From CAYUVF01 sp964448045 (lineage in GTDB: Bacteria > Bacteroidota > Rhodothermia > Rhodothermales > Salinibacteraceae): a stretch of 64,000 nucleotides of DNA. The notes under the pieces are model-generated. The model did not search any database. It had not been told where the DNA came from and was given only the letters and a program-made list of their open reading frames with translations. The stretch is from the NCBI GenBank assembly GCA_964448045.1, contig CAYUVF010000007.1:1-64000 (forward strand), in the 5' to 3' direction. The translations under genes and the position numbers were made by a program. This document shows positions 28,089-37,000 of this stretch, one piece after another. Numbering within the stretch: position 1 is the stretch's first letter; every line of letters begins with the position of its first letter.

Positions 28089-28960
28089 ACGCCGGGCGTC
28101 GCTTGCTGCTTACGCTCCTGAATCAGCGACTCCAGCCGATCGCCCAGTCCCATCTCGGCGATGAGTTCTTCAAGCATGCGCAGCCGCTCCTCGGCCTGCC
28201 CGGAGCCCGGAGCCTCCGGAGATGAGGTGGCACTGGCCTCGGCAAAGATCCAGACGGCACCGGCCATGCTCGCATCGCGATGCGTCACCGGCACAATACT
28301 CCGGTTGGTGATGGTGTGCGAACCGGATTCGGTGGTAAGGGTGCAGAGCCCCTCAGGGGGCGGCTGCCCTTCCAGGACGGCGTGGACCGGATGCTCATCC
28401 TCTGCAGTTGGAAAACACTCCTCCACCGCGTGCTCCCCGTAATCCTCCAGTGACTGGTGCGCGAAAGCCTGAGCCGCGGCGTTCATGAACGTCACCCGGC
28501 CGGCGCTGTTGACCGCCACGATCGCATCGGGTTGGGCATCAAGCAGGCGCAGCAGGCCCCCGAGGCGCGACCACGCCCCCTGCTCTCGCTCGTGCCGGTC
28601 AAGCGCGATGCGGACCTGGGCCGCTACGGCGCCGGCATTGCGCGGCTCCGTAATCAGGCCGTACGCCTCGTTCTCGCGGATGCGCTCGGCCAGCGTCTCA
28701 TCGGGCTCGGCGGCGACGTACACGATAGGGATGGCGGTCGCATTGTGGACGTACTGCCCTACCTGAAAGCCGGCATACCGCTCGCCGAGGTGCACATCGA
28801 TCAGGGCGAGCGCCACCTCCTCGGTACGGATGCGCTGGACCACCGCGGCGCTCGACGCCGCCCCGTCAGGGACAGCGTAGCCCTGTTGCTCCAGTGCAGA
28901 CCGCAGTGCCTTCGCAGCGGAGTCGTCCGAATGCGCGATCAGAAGTGTCGGTTCTGCCAT
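28085..28960 (-). CDS. Receiver-like plus PAS domain signalling protein
   Basis: A 291-residue cytosolic protein. The N-terminal receiver-like domain (1-118) has the acidic pair Asp12-Asp13 and the phosphoacceptor-like Asp55 (ALIDVHLGE). The usual conserved Lys is Thr104 (GLITEP), and the conserved Thr/Ser is replaced by Ala in YVAAEP, so canonical phosphorylation is doubtful. A PAS domain follows (about 125-235: QPDAIVAVNSAGRVTFMNAAAQAF). There is no DNA-binding or kinase output domain. The C-terminus is a short charged helix. It probably works by protein interaction; partners are unknown. Confidence 0.82.
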   Translation of the reverse strand: MAEPTLLIAHSDDSAAKALRSALEQQGYAVPDGAASSAAVVQRIRTEEVALALIDVHLGERYAGFQVGQYVHNATAIPIVYVAAEPDETLAERIRENEAYGLITEPRNAGAVAAQVRIALDRHEREQGAWSRLGGLLRLLDAQPDAIVAVNSAGRVTFMNAAAQAFAHQSLEDYGEHAVEECFPTAEDEHPVHAVLEGQPPPEGLCTLTTESGSHTITNRSIVPVTHRDASMAGAVWIFAEASATSSPEAPGSGQAEERLRMLEELIAEMGLGDRLESLIQERKQQATPGV

Positions 28961-29116
28961 GCCAGTATCGTGAACTACGGGCGAGAAAGGGAACGCCCGG
29001 CCGCTCTATCGCGCGGCGGGGTCGCCACAGCGGCCATGCCTTCGCCTATTCGCCTGCAAAAACGGTACCGAATAAACAAACCCGGGCCGGCCCCGGCCGT
29101 CAGCCAAGCGTGGGCA

Positions 29117-29665
29117 TCAGCCAAGCGTGGGCGCGATGGTTTCTTCGTACGCCTCCAGGCTATCGCCAACGACCGACTTGGCGCGCTCGGGGCCGAAGAA
29201 ATCTTGCACACGTACGGCTTTATTTTCGAGGACCTTGTAATCCTGAAAGAAGCGCTTGAGCTCGCGAAGCGTATGATCGGGGAGCTCTTTGATGTGCCAG
29301 AAGTCGTTAAAGGCCGGATCGTCGAGATGGATGCAGATGATCTTGGCGTCCTCTTGCTCCTCATCGAGCATGCTCATCATGCCGATGGGCCGCGCGCGTA
29401 GGATGCAGAGCGGATCGACAGCCTCCTGTGCGAGCACCAACACATCCAGCGGATCTTTATCATCGCCGTAGCTGCGCGGGATGAAGCCGTAATTCGCCGG
29501 ATACACGACCGAGGAATACAGCATCCGGTCCACACGCAAAAGACCGGTCTGCTTATCCAGCTCGTACTTAACCTTACAGCCCTGCGGGATCTCGATGACG
29601 GCCTGGAAGACATCGGGCGCATCGTTGCCGATGGGCACGTCGTGCCACGGGTGCGATTGAAACAT
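29117..29665 (-). CDS. ppa: Inorganic pyrophosphatase (family I)
   Basis: A 182-residue soluble PPase that hydrolyses pyrophosphate and so pulls biosynthetic reactions forward. Typical family I features: EIPQGCKVKYELDKQTGLL, YPANYGFIPRSYGDDKDPLDVLV (the DxDPxD metal motif), RPIGMMSMLDEEQEDAKIIC, and ELPDHTLRELKRFFQDYKVLENK. The start at MFQSHPWHDV matches family length; the longer frame upstream crosses a hairpin. The last codons and stop are duplicated in tandem just downstream (see findings). Confidence 0.96.
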   Translation of the reverse strand: MFQSHPWHDVPIGNDAPDVFQAVIEIPQGCKVKYELDKQTGLLRVDRMLYSSVVYPANYGFIPRSYGDDKDPLDVLVLAQEAVDPLCILRARPIGMMSMLDEEQEDAKIICIHLDDPAFNDFWHIKELPDHTLRELKRFFQDYKVLENKAVRVQDFFGPERAKSVVGDSLEAYEETIAPTLG

Positions 29666-29728
29666 GATCTTGCGGGATTCGTGATCGGGCGATGGCGCGT
29701 GCCGTCGGGGCACACGAGTACACGTAAC

Positions 29729-29765
29729 ATAAAACACGGAGGCCGGAAATTTCACCCGGCCTCCG
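29729..29765 (-). terminator. Intrinsic terminator downstream of the nuclease-fold gene
   Basis: Read on the minus strand, a perfect 10-bp stem (CGGAGGCCGG / CCGGCCTCCG, 29765-29756 and 29746-29737) with a 9-nt loop is followed by TGTTTTATG. It lies about 63 bp after the stop at 29829 and before the ppa start. The T tract is short. Confidence 0.6.
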
Positions 29766-29828
29766 CGAGGGCAGATGATATGACCGATCGCCCGCCACCA
29801 TTCGAGGTGGGCCTGCGGGTAAATCGAT

Positions 29829-30497
29829 CTACCGGCGGGTATTCCCTACCCCTTCGGGGCGCTGCTTGAGGCCCGAGATGGGATCGAAGGACTGCTGCGC
29901 GCCCGTCCAGCATGCCAGCGCCGCGCTCACGACCACCGGGTCGTAGGCGCCCTCAGCAGGCGTCGTCCCCATTTGATCGCGGAGCACCTGCCCGTCCGAG
30001 TCGGCCCCCTCACTGCCGAAGCGTTCGACCGTACGCAAAAGCCGCGACACGATCTCGCGATCCTTCTGCGGGGACACGTCGAGGCGCTGATCGTGATACA
30101 CCGTCGCGAGGTGGTCGACCATCTCCTGCGCCGAGATCTCCACCGCCATCTCGCTGGTGTCGCCCGCCACCGAGGTCGAGCCGCCGGTCAGTTCGGCGGC
30201 GATGGCATCGAGGCCGCGCTCATCGAGCTGCTTCAAGACGTCTTGGCCGGGCGCCATCGTCCGGTTGACGACGAGCACCGTCCGCCCGATGAAGGGCTTC
30301 TGCGTAAGCGCGTCTTGGATGCGCTCGGCTACACGTGCGCCGAGGTCGTCGCCGGTGGCCTGTTCGATCAGGTGCACGCGGAAGGTAGAGGGGTCGTTGT
30401 CGCCGTCGGCTTCTTTCTCCACGAGCGTGATAACGGCTTCGGGCGCCCCGTCATCTGTTTCGACCGCGTCGACGCCAAGGAAAAATTCGTAGGCCAT
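29829..30497 (-). CDS. Stand-alone protein resembling a terminase-type (RNase H fold) nuclease domain
   Basis: A 222-residue soluble acidic protein. I read a resemblance to the C-terminal nuclease domain of phage large terminases. It begins with the strand EFFLGVDAV (Asp10). The middle has TVLVVNRTMAPGQDVLKQL, where terminases have VxDxTGxG..., here Asn78 instead of Asp. AELTGGS...QEMVDHLATVYHDQRLDV follows, and YDPVVVSAALACW (Asp186) stands near the end, where terminases have HDDxxxALALA. There is no ATPase domain and no phage gene nearby. With one acidic position changed, nuclease activity is uncertain. The homology is from pattern alone. Confidence 0.6.
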   Translation of the reverse strand: MAYEFFLGVDAVETDDGAPEAVITLVEKEADGDNDPSTFRVHLIEQATGDDLGARVAERIQDALTQKPFIGRTVLVVNRTMAPGQDVLKQLDERGLDAIAAELTGGSTSVAGDTSEMAVEISAQEMVDHLATVYHDQRLDVSPQKDREIVSRLLRTVERFGSEGADSDGQVLRDQMGTTPAEGAYDPVVVSAALACWTGAQQSFDPISGLKQRPEGVGNTRR

Positions 30498-30596
30498 AGT
30501 TTTCGTTGCGTTTGCTCAAAGAAGAGGATGCATCGCGTCCTCTGTACGAAGCCCAATCAGCGCGCGACGTTCCATCGGTCTGGCAGATGGCTCCTC

Positions 30597-31577
30597 TCAC
30601 GCTGCCTCGGCCACTGTGCAGTACTGTACGCTGAAGAGCGGATGGTCGTCGGTCCATACGCGCTCGACACGCCAGCCGGCCGAAGCCGCCAGCTCGGCAA
30701 ATCCGTCCAGCGTGTACTTACAGGAGTATTCGGTGCAGATGGTCTCGCCCGCGGCAAACGTGAACGTCTCCCCGTCGACGGTTACGTCCTGCGACGCGGT
30801 GCCGACGAGATGCATCTCGACGCGACCTTCGGCGGTGTTATAGCGCGCCTCGTGCTCAAAACGGTCGAGGTCAAAATCTGCCTCCAACTCCCGGTTGATG
30901 CGCCGCAGCATGTTCTTGTTGAAGGCGGCGGTCACGCCTTCGGCGTCGTCGTAGGCGTCTTGCAGAATCGACTCCTCCTTCTGCAAATCGACGCCGATGA
31001 GCAGCCCGCCTTCGGGTCCGACGAGCGATCGGATGTGCGCCAGAAAATCCCGCGCGCGGTCGGTAGTAAAGTTGCCAATTGTCGAGCCCGGATAGTAGAC
31101 GACGGTACGCCGCACAGGCCGCCCGGGATCGGGCAAGCGCACCTCGGCGGTGTAATCGGCGCAAACGGGCCGAACGGGCAGATCGGGATACGCTTCATCG
31201 AGCTCTTCGGCAGCCTGCAGGAGATGCTCCTTGGAGATGTCGATGGGCACGTATCCGGCGGGCGCGGTCAGATGATCGAGCAGGATGCGCGTCTTGCGGC
31301 TGCTGCCGCTGCCGTACTCCACGAGCAGCACGCCGGGCCCGAGCGCCTCGGCCATAGCGTCGACGTGCCGTTCCATGATCCCGATCTCGGTGCGCGTCGG
31401 GTAGTACTCCTCCAGCTCACAAATAGCCTCGAAGAGCTTCGAGCCGCGCTCGTCGTAGAGGAATTTCGATGGAATCGTTTTGGGGGTGCTCCGGAGGCCG
31501 GCACACACTTCCTCACGGAACGAATCGGTGTCCGGTTGGAGGTCAATCAGGGGGAGCGTTGAGGGGGAGGTCGACAT
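30597..31577 (-). CDS. egtD: L-histidine N-alpha-methyltransferase (ergothioneine biosynthesis)
   Basis: A 326-residue SAM-dependent enzyme that trimethylates histidine to hercynine. LFEAICELEEYYPTRTE (48-64), the SAM loop VEYGSGSSRKT (86-96), and the histidine-site loop YYPGSTIGNF (161-170) are the family hallmarks. A later segment has YNTAEGRVEMHL, followed by FAAGETICTEYSCKY, which contains the conserved Glu and Ser contacting the substrate. Full length. It lies downstream of egtB on the same strand, separated by 178 bp containing an inverted repeat. Confidence 0.95.
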   Translation of the reverse strand: MSTSPSTLPLIDLQPDTDSFREEVCAGLRSTPKTIPSKFLYDERGSKLFEAICELEEYYPTRTEIGIMERHVDAMAEALGPGVLLVEYGSGSSRKTRILLDHLTAPAGYVPIDISKEHLLQAAEELDEAYPDLPVRPVCADYTAEVRLPDPGRPVRRTVVYYPGSTIGNFTTDRARDFLAHIRSLVGPEGGLLIGVDLQKEESILQDAYDDAEGVTAAFNKNMLRRINRELEADFDLDRFEHEARYNTAEGRVEMHLVGTASQDVTVDGETFTFAAGETICTEYSCKYTLDGFAELAASAGWRVERVWTDDHPLFSVQYCTVAEAA

Positions 31578-31631
31578 AGATTGGGAGATTAGCGGCGTAA
31601 AAACGGCAACGCGTCAACAGAGCAACGAGGG

Positions 31632-31696
31632 GACGGACGAAGGACGGGACGAATGGGGGCAGGGTGCCTTGCGGCCGCGCCTTCGCTCCGTCCGTC
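31632..31696. repeat. Inverted repeat F between egtB and egtD
   Basis: GACGGACGAAGGACGGGACG (from 31632) is partly complementary to CTTCGCTCCGTCCGTC (31681-31696), forming an imperfect stem of about 13-15 bp. The left arm repeats GGACG/GACGA words. The layout recalls heptad elements A-D but the spacing is less regular. Confidence 0.5.
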
Positions 31697-31755
31697 ATGC
31701 TGCTCCGCCGTTCGCATGCTCCTCGGCAGAGATCGAAACGGACGAATCGCCTCCA

Positions 31756-33072
31756 TCAACCCGCATCGCGGGCCAGGCGGAAGCCCATGAATTGCCAGGA
31801 TTCGTCGGGGTAGAAGAAGTTGCGGTACGTGGGACGGATGTGCGAGCGCGAGGTGGCACACGAGCCGCCGCGAAGGACGAACTGGCCGCACATGAATTTG
31901 CCGTTGTATTCGCCAATCGCACCGGGTAGCGGCTCGTAACCCGGATACGGCGAATAGGCACTGCGCGTCCACTCCCAGACATCGCCATACATCTGATGAA
32001 GCTGGCCCGGCTCGGCCTCCGGCGAAAGCGGCAGCGGGTGGTAGTGGCCTTCATCCACGAAGTTTCCATGTGTCGGCAACTCTCGCGCGGCGATCTCCCA
32101 TTCTTGCTCCTCCGGGAGGCGCGCTCCGGCCCAGCGGGCGAAGGCATCGGCCTCAAAGTAGGTGATGTGGCAGGCCGGCTCGGCCGGATTCACCGCGCGC
32201 ATGCCGCCGAGCGTGTACAGGTACCACTGCCCCTCGTGCTTCTCCCAGTAGAAGGGCTCGCTCCAGTCGCGCTCCTGCACGGTCGACCATCCTTCCGAGA
32301 GCCACAGCTCGGGCCGCTCGTAGCCGCCCTCCTCGATAAATTCGATGAACTCGCCGTTGGTAACAAGCCGGTTCGCCAGTTCAAAGGGCTGCAGGTACGT
32401 CTTGTGGCGCGGCGCTTCGTTGTCGAAGTGAAAGCCATCGCCCTCGTAGCCGACCTCGTAGATTCCCTCGTCGAAGCCGATCCACTCCAACTCCGCGGTC
32501 TCGTGCTGAGCGGGCGGAGTGAGGTCGCGATAGGCCGGGCGCAGCGGATTGACCGAGAACACATGCTTGAGGTCGGTCACCATTAGCTCTTGATGCTGCT
32601 GCTCGTGGTGCAACCCGATTTCGACGAGCGGCGCGAGGGCGCGGCGCTGCTCGCCCTCGGCGGTGGCGATGAGCTCGCGCATGTGGTCGTCCACGTAGCG
32701 GCGGTACTCGAACACCTGTTTCACCGTGGGACGCGAGATGTATCCCCGGCGGTCGCGGCAGTGGCGCTCGCCGGCCTGGATGTAGTACGAGTTAAAGAGG
32801 TACGCGTACGCCTCGTTGAGCGGCTCGTATCCGTCATAGTGCTCCTCCAGAATAAACGTCTCAAAGAACCAGCTCGTGTGCGCCAGATGCCACTTCGTCG
32901 GACTCACGTTCTCCTTCGTCTGGACGACGTAGTCCTCGATTTCCAGTGGCTCGCAGAGCGTTTCGGTGAAGCTGCGGACCGTACGGTATCGCTCGCCGAT
33001 GGAGGCGGCATCGTCGGCCTGCAGGCCGCGCGGAGTAGTGGGTACAGCCGGGGAATCGGATGGAGCGGGCAT
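31756..33072 (-). CDS. egtB: Hercynine sulfoxide synthase (EgtB-type iron oxygenase)
   Basis: A 438-residue non-heme iron enzyme that joins a thiol to hercynine using oxygen. The N-terminal DinB-like domain (25-175) carries the iron ligands, probably His65 (WHLAHTSWFFE) and His156/His160 (HHEQQHQEL). The C-terminal formylglycine-enzyme-like sulfatase-modifying domain (about 190-438) ends with FVLRGGSCATSRSHIR and GFRLARD. SYY at 95-97 matches the Tyr pair used by the Chloracidobacterium-type EgtB, which takes free cysteine; in line with this, no egtA or egtC is nearby. A C-S lyase (EgtE) is not in the window. Confidence 0.93.
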   Translation of the reverse strand: MPAPSDSPAVPTTPRGLQADDAASIGERYRTVRSFTETLCEPLEIEDYVVQTKENVSPTKWHLAHTSWFFETFILEEHYDGYEPLNEAYAYLFNSYYIQAGERHCRDRRGYISRPTVKQVFEYRRYVDDHMRELIATAEGEQRRALAPLVEIGLHHEQQHQELMVTDLKHVFSVNPLRPAYRDLTPPAQHETAELEWIGFDEGIYEVGYEGDGFHFDNEAPRHKTYLQPFELANRLVTNGEFIEFIEEGGYERPELWLSEGWSTVQERDWSEPFYWEKHEGQWYLYTLGGMRAVNPAEPACHITYFEADAFARWAGARLPEEQEWEIAARELPTHGNFVDEGHYHPLPLSPEAEPGQLHQMYGDVWEWTRSAYSPYPGYEPLPGAIGEYNGKFMCGQFVLRGGSCATSRSHIRPTYRNFFYPDESWQFMGFRLARDAG

Positions 33073-33213
33073 AGCTACCGGGGGCTAATCAATAGAGCGC
33101 GTGACAACGGCGTCTATCATGAATAGGCGACACCGCTAAGGATATCAACGGAGTGGGCGTGCGGTGCAAGAGTTGGGTAAAACGTTACACTGGATGGTCC
33201 ACCGGGGGTCGCG

Positions 33214-34041
33214 CTATTCTAACGGATCCGGGTGCTTGAACGTGTAGCCCAGAACGCGCTTGAGCTTGGCATTGCTGACGATCTTGTTCGGGCGGCTCTC
33301 GTCGGCAAAAGTAGGCGGCTCCAGGCCAAGGCGCCGCGCCGCCTTCGGGTAAAACGTACGGCGCGTCGGATGAGCATCCGAGCACGCGTTGAGGATGGTG
33401 CCGCGCACATCCTGTTCGATGACCGCCTGCACGATGCCGATGCAATCGTCCCGGTGAATCAGATTGATGGCCGCGTCGCCCCCTTTCACCGCGGTACGGC
33501 CCGCCATGAAGCGCCCGGGCTGGCGATCGCCCCCGTAGAGTCCGGCGAAGCGCAGCACGGTGGTGTCGAACGCATCGGCAGCCTGGAGGCGCCGCTCTGC
33601 TTTGAGCAGCAGCGGCCCCGTCGAGCGGATCGGAGCCTCGATGGCGTCGGGATCGTCCGGGGCATCTGCCTCCGTCACGACGCGGCCCACCTTCGGGTAG
33701 ACGCCGGTGGAGCTGGCGAAGAGAACCGCGCGGATCGTCCCGCGACGGATCGCCGCGATTACGGCGTCGATCTGCTGCAGATGATACGCCTCGGCGTCCT
33801 CCCGGCGAGGCGGCGGGATATTGAGCACCAGCCAGTCGGCCGCAAAGAAGTCATCGGGGGGGGCGGCAAGGTCGGGGTCCAGCCGAATCAGATACGGCTC
33901 GATGCCTGCGTCGCGGAGCGTATCGAGCTTCTCGGGCGTGGTCGTCGACCCCTTAACCCGGTGGCCCTGCTCTGCGAGCGCGGCGCCCAGGGGGCCGCCC
34001 AGCCAACCGCATCCAAGAATGCTTACTGCGGGACGATCCAT
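33214..34041 (-). CDS. SDR-type NAD(P)-binding epimerase/dehydratase-like protein
   Basis: A 275-residue Rossmann-fold protein. It begins SILGCGWLGGPLGAALAEQGHRV (glycine-rich dinucleotide motif) and has VLFASSTGVYP, where SST and the following Tyr resemble the extended-SDR active site, but the YxxxK is not clearly kept: the region reads GPLLLKAERRL. Then come VLRFAGLYGGDR and INLIHRDDCIGIVQAV. It resembles YeeZ-like putative reductases/epimerases. The start codon overlaps the stop of the upstream histidine kinase gene by one base (TGATG), so the two are translationally coupled. Confidence 0.85.
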   Translation of the reverse strand: MDRPAVSILGCGWLGGPLGAALAEQGHRVKGSTTTPEKLDTLRDAGIEPYLIRLDPDLAAPPDDFFAADWLVLNIPPPRREDAEAYHLQQIDAVIAAIRRGTIRAVLFASSTGVYPKVGRVVTEADAPDDPDAIEAPIRSTGPLLLKAERRLQAADAFDTTVLRFAGLYGGDRQPGRFMAGRTAVKGGDAAINLIHRDDCIGIVQAVIEQDVRGTILNACSDAHPTRRTFYPKAARRLGLEPPTFADESRPNKIVSNAKLKRVLGYTFKHPDPLE

Positions 34042-37000
34042 CAGTCCATCTGACCGTTGTGTGCGCGAGCATGCGAATGACCAGCGTGCGGCAGCGCAAA
34101 CATAAACGTGCTCCCCTCCCCCTTCTCGCTTTCGACAGCCACGCGCCCATCCTGCAGGTCGACAAGCTGCTTGACGATGTACAGCCCCAGTCCCGATGAC
34201 GACTCGCCCCCCGTGGGCTCCGGCGAGAGGCGCTGAAAAGGCGCAAACAGATTTTCCTGCTCTTGTGGGCTCAAGCCAGGCCCCTCATCGTGGACGAGGA
34301 ACTGAACCTCGCCGTTCACGCGCCGCACCTCCACCTCGATGGTGCTCTCCAGCGGGGCGTATTTCACGGCGTTGCTCACCAGATTGCTCATCGACTCGCG
34401 AAGCTTCTCCTCATCGGCGTTGACCGTGCAGTCCGCCTCAGTCGCCGAGAACGAGAGCTCTTGGTCCTTGCGCTCGGCCTGGGGCTCAAAGCGGCGCACG
34501 ACCCACTGAGCCACCTCACACAGGTCGAGCGGCTGCAGATCGAGGTTCACCTGCCCGCTCGACGCCGCGGCCGAGTCGAGCAGATTGTTAATCAACGTCA
34601 GGGTTTCATCGGCCGACTCATGGATCAGCTTGATTTTGCGATGGTCGGATTCGTCGAGATCGGCGTCATCGAGCAGGACCTCGGCGAGGCCCCGGATGCC
34701 GAAGAGCGGGTTCTTCAGGTCGTGCGCTGCCACGCCGAGCAGCTCGGACTTCTCTTCGAGCGCCTCGTTCAACTCTCGGTTCGACTGTTGAAGGGCGCGG
34801 TTATACAGCTCCAGCTGTTCGGCCTGCTCCTGCACCTCGGCTGTCCGCTCATCGACCAGCTGTTCCAGCCGGCGAGCCCGCGCCTGCAGATGCGCAGATC
34901 GCCACCACACGATGCCGCTCAGCGCGGCCGCGCCCAGGATGATGTACAGCAGATACGCCCAGGTGGTGCGATACCACGGCGGCAGCTTTACAAACGTGAA
35001 TTGCGCCGTGCGCCCCTCCCACACGCCCGGATTGCGCGCCTGGACCTCGAACGTGTAATGGCCCGGCCCGAGGTTGGTGTAGTCTTTCTTCGTCTCCGTC
35101 GTCCAATCGGACCACTCCGGGTTATACTGGATGAGCCGGAACCGGTATTCGTTCGCCGATTCGTTGCCGAACGCGGGCGCGGCAAACGCGAAGCGGACGG
35201 CATCAGCGGAGGGGGCGAGCTCGGGCGTCCGACCGGCCCGGGAAGCCCCTCCGTCGAAGAGCACCGAATCGGCCTTGATGAGGCTGACTTTGCGAATTAG
35301 CGTGTGCACCGGCACCTCGGGCGGCTCGAACGCGCGCGGCTGATGACGAAGCACGCCCTCCTCGCCCGTAACCCAGAACGTCCCGCCCGCCTCGGCGCGG
35401 GTGGCGAAGGCGCTAAAGTCTTCGACGCCGGCCAGCGGCATCTCGACCGCACCGTCGCGACCGGGGGCCCGCACCCGTATCAGACCCTGATCGGTGAATA
35501 CCCAGTATTCGCCATCGGGCGCGACCTGCACATCGACGATGCGCGCATCGGAAGGGATGGCGCGAAGCGTCGTCGAGTCGGGAGCCAAGGTTACCTGCTC
35601 GGTCTCCTCGACCACCGGGCGCGCGAGCCCCTGCCGGGTAATGATGTGCAGCCCGTCCGGGCCGCGCGCAAACCGGTACGTGTGGCGCGGCGTCTGGTCC
35701 TCGGAATCCATCTCGGCAATCCGCGGGTTGCCGCTCAAATCGCCGGGCTGATCGATGCGCCAGAGTCCCCCATAGGCCGAGGCCAGCCAGAGGGCACCCC
35801 CGGCTTCTTCCGCGATAAAACGGACCTCGTCGTTGAAGTCGGCCAGCTCGCCATCGGCCGTCCACGTGCCCCCCTCTCGACGCAAACTACCCGCGCCGTC
35901 GATGTAGCCGACGTAGATCATCTCGTCGCTCCGGCGCGAGGCGTGCAGCGCGAACGCCGTTCGCCCCGACACAATCGATGTTGCCCCTCCGTTTCGGATC
36001 GTGAAAACGCCCTTCGAAGTTGCCGCCAGGAGGCTCGGCCCCGCTGAAACCATATCGAAGATTTGCGCCCGCAGCTGCGCTACCGGCTCGAAGACGGGCC
36101 GCACCGTTCCATCGGGGGCCGTCTCGCGAGCGAGGCGGAAGATGCCCGCACTGGTGCCCACGTGCATGGCGCCGTCGTGCCGCTGGAGGACGAGCCCGAC
36201 GCCGTCGAGCCCCGCACGCTCATCGTACAGATCCACCGGCGCCTGCACCTCGGCACGGGCGATGCCGGCTTCGCATGCCATCCAGAGCCCTCCCTGGCGA
36301 TCCAGAAAGAGCGACTTGATGTCGTTGCTGATCAACCCTATCTCGCGATTGAGTACGCGGCGGGTTTGCCCCTGCGCATCCATGATGAGCACCCCCCCCC
36401 GCAGCGTCGCCAGCGCATATGTACCGTTCGGCAGGGCGAGGCCGTCGTAGTGCTCATTCTGGCGCAGAAACGCAGTGGCCTGGGCGCCGAAGCGCGTGAC
36501 CTCGCCCCCGGCGTAGCGATAGAGCCCATCGGTATCGGTCCCAATGAGCAGCCCCTCGGCGTGCGGCATGACGCTGTAGATCTGCTGGGAACCGAGTTCG
36601 CGCTCGGGAACCAGCGTCGTCAGCGTGCCATCCACCAGTTGCCGCAGCCCCTCGCCCGACTCGTCGACGTAGACGGTGTCGCGTACGGCGAAGATTTTGC
36701 GGAAAGCAGTCGAATCGGAGGCCGTCCACGTCTGCATTGCGGCGCCGTCCCAGTGGAACAGGTGCTGGCGCGTCTGGAAGTAGACGCCCTCGGATGTCGC
36801 CACGCCGCTCCACGTGTGCCCAAACGACCGCTGATCGGACGGGAGCGCATCCAGGAGCGATTCGTACTGCAGCGCGCCGGTGCTATCGGGCCGCAGTGCG
36901 CCAATCTCCCCGTAGGCACCGGCGTACACCGTCCCCTCCGGCCCGGTGACAACGGTGCGCACGAGCGTCTGCTGATCGGTGGGGATGAGGCGCCACGTCG

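Noticed and set aside
29829..30497. Remnant prophage at the terminase-like gene
   Set aside because: No portal, capsid, integrase or attachment-site repeats are present nearby. Flanking genes are ppa and egtD.
36388..36402. Run of C residues in the histidine kinase gene as a frameshift hotspot
   Set aside because: The reading frame continues intact across it with propeller-type sequence on both sides, so there is no evidence of a frameshift.
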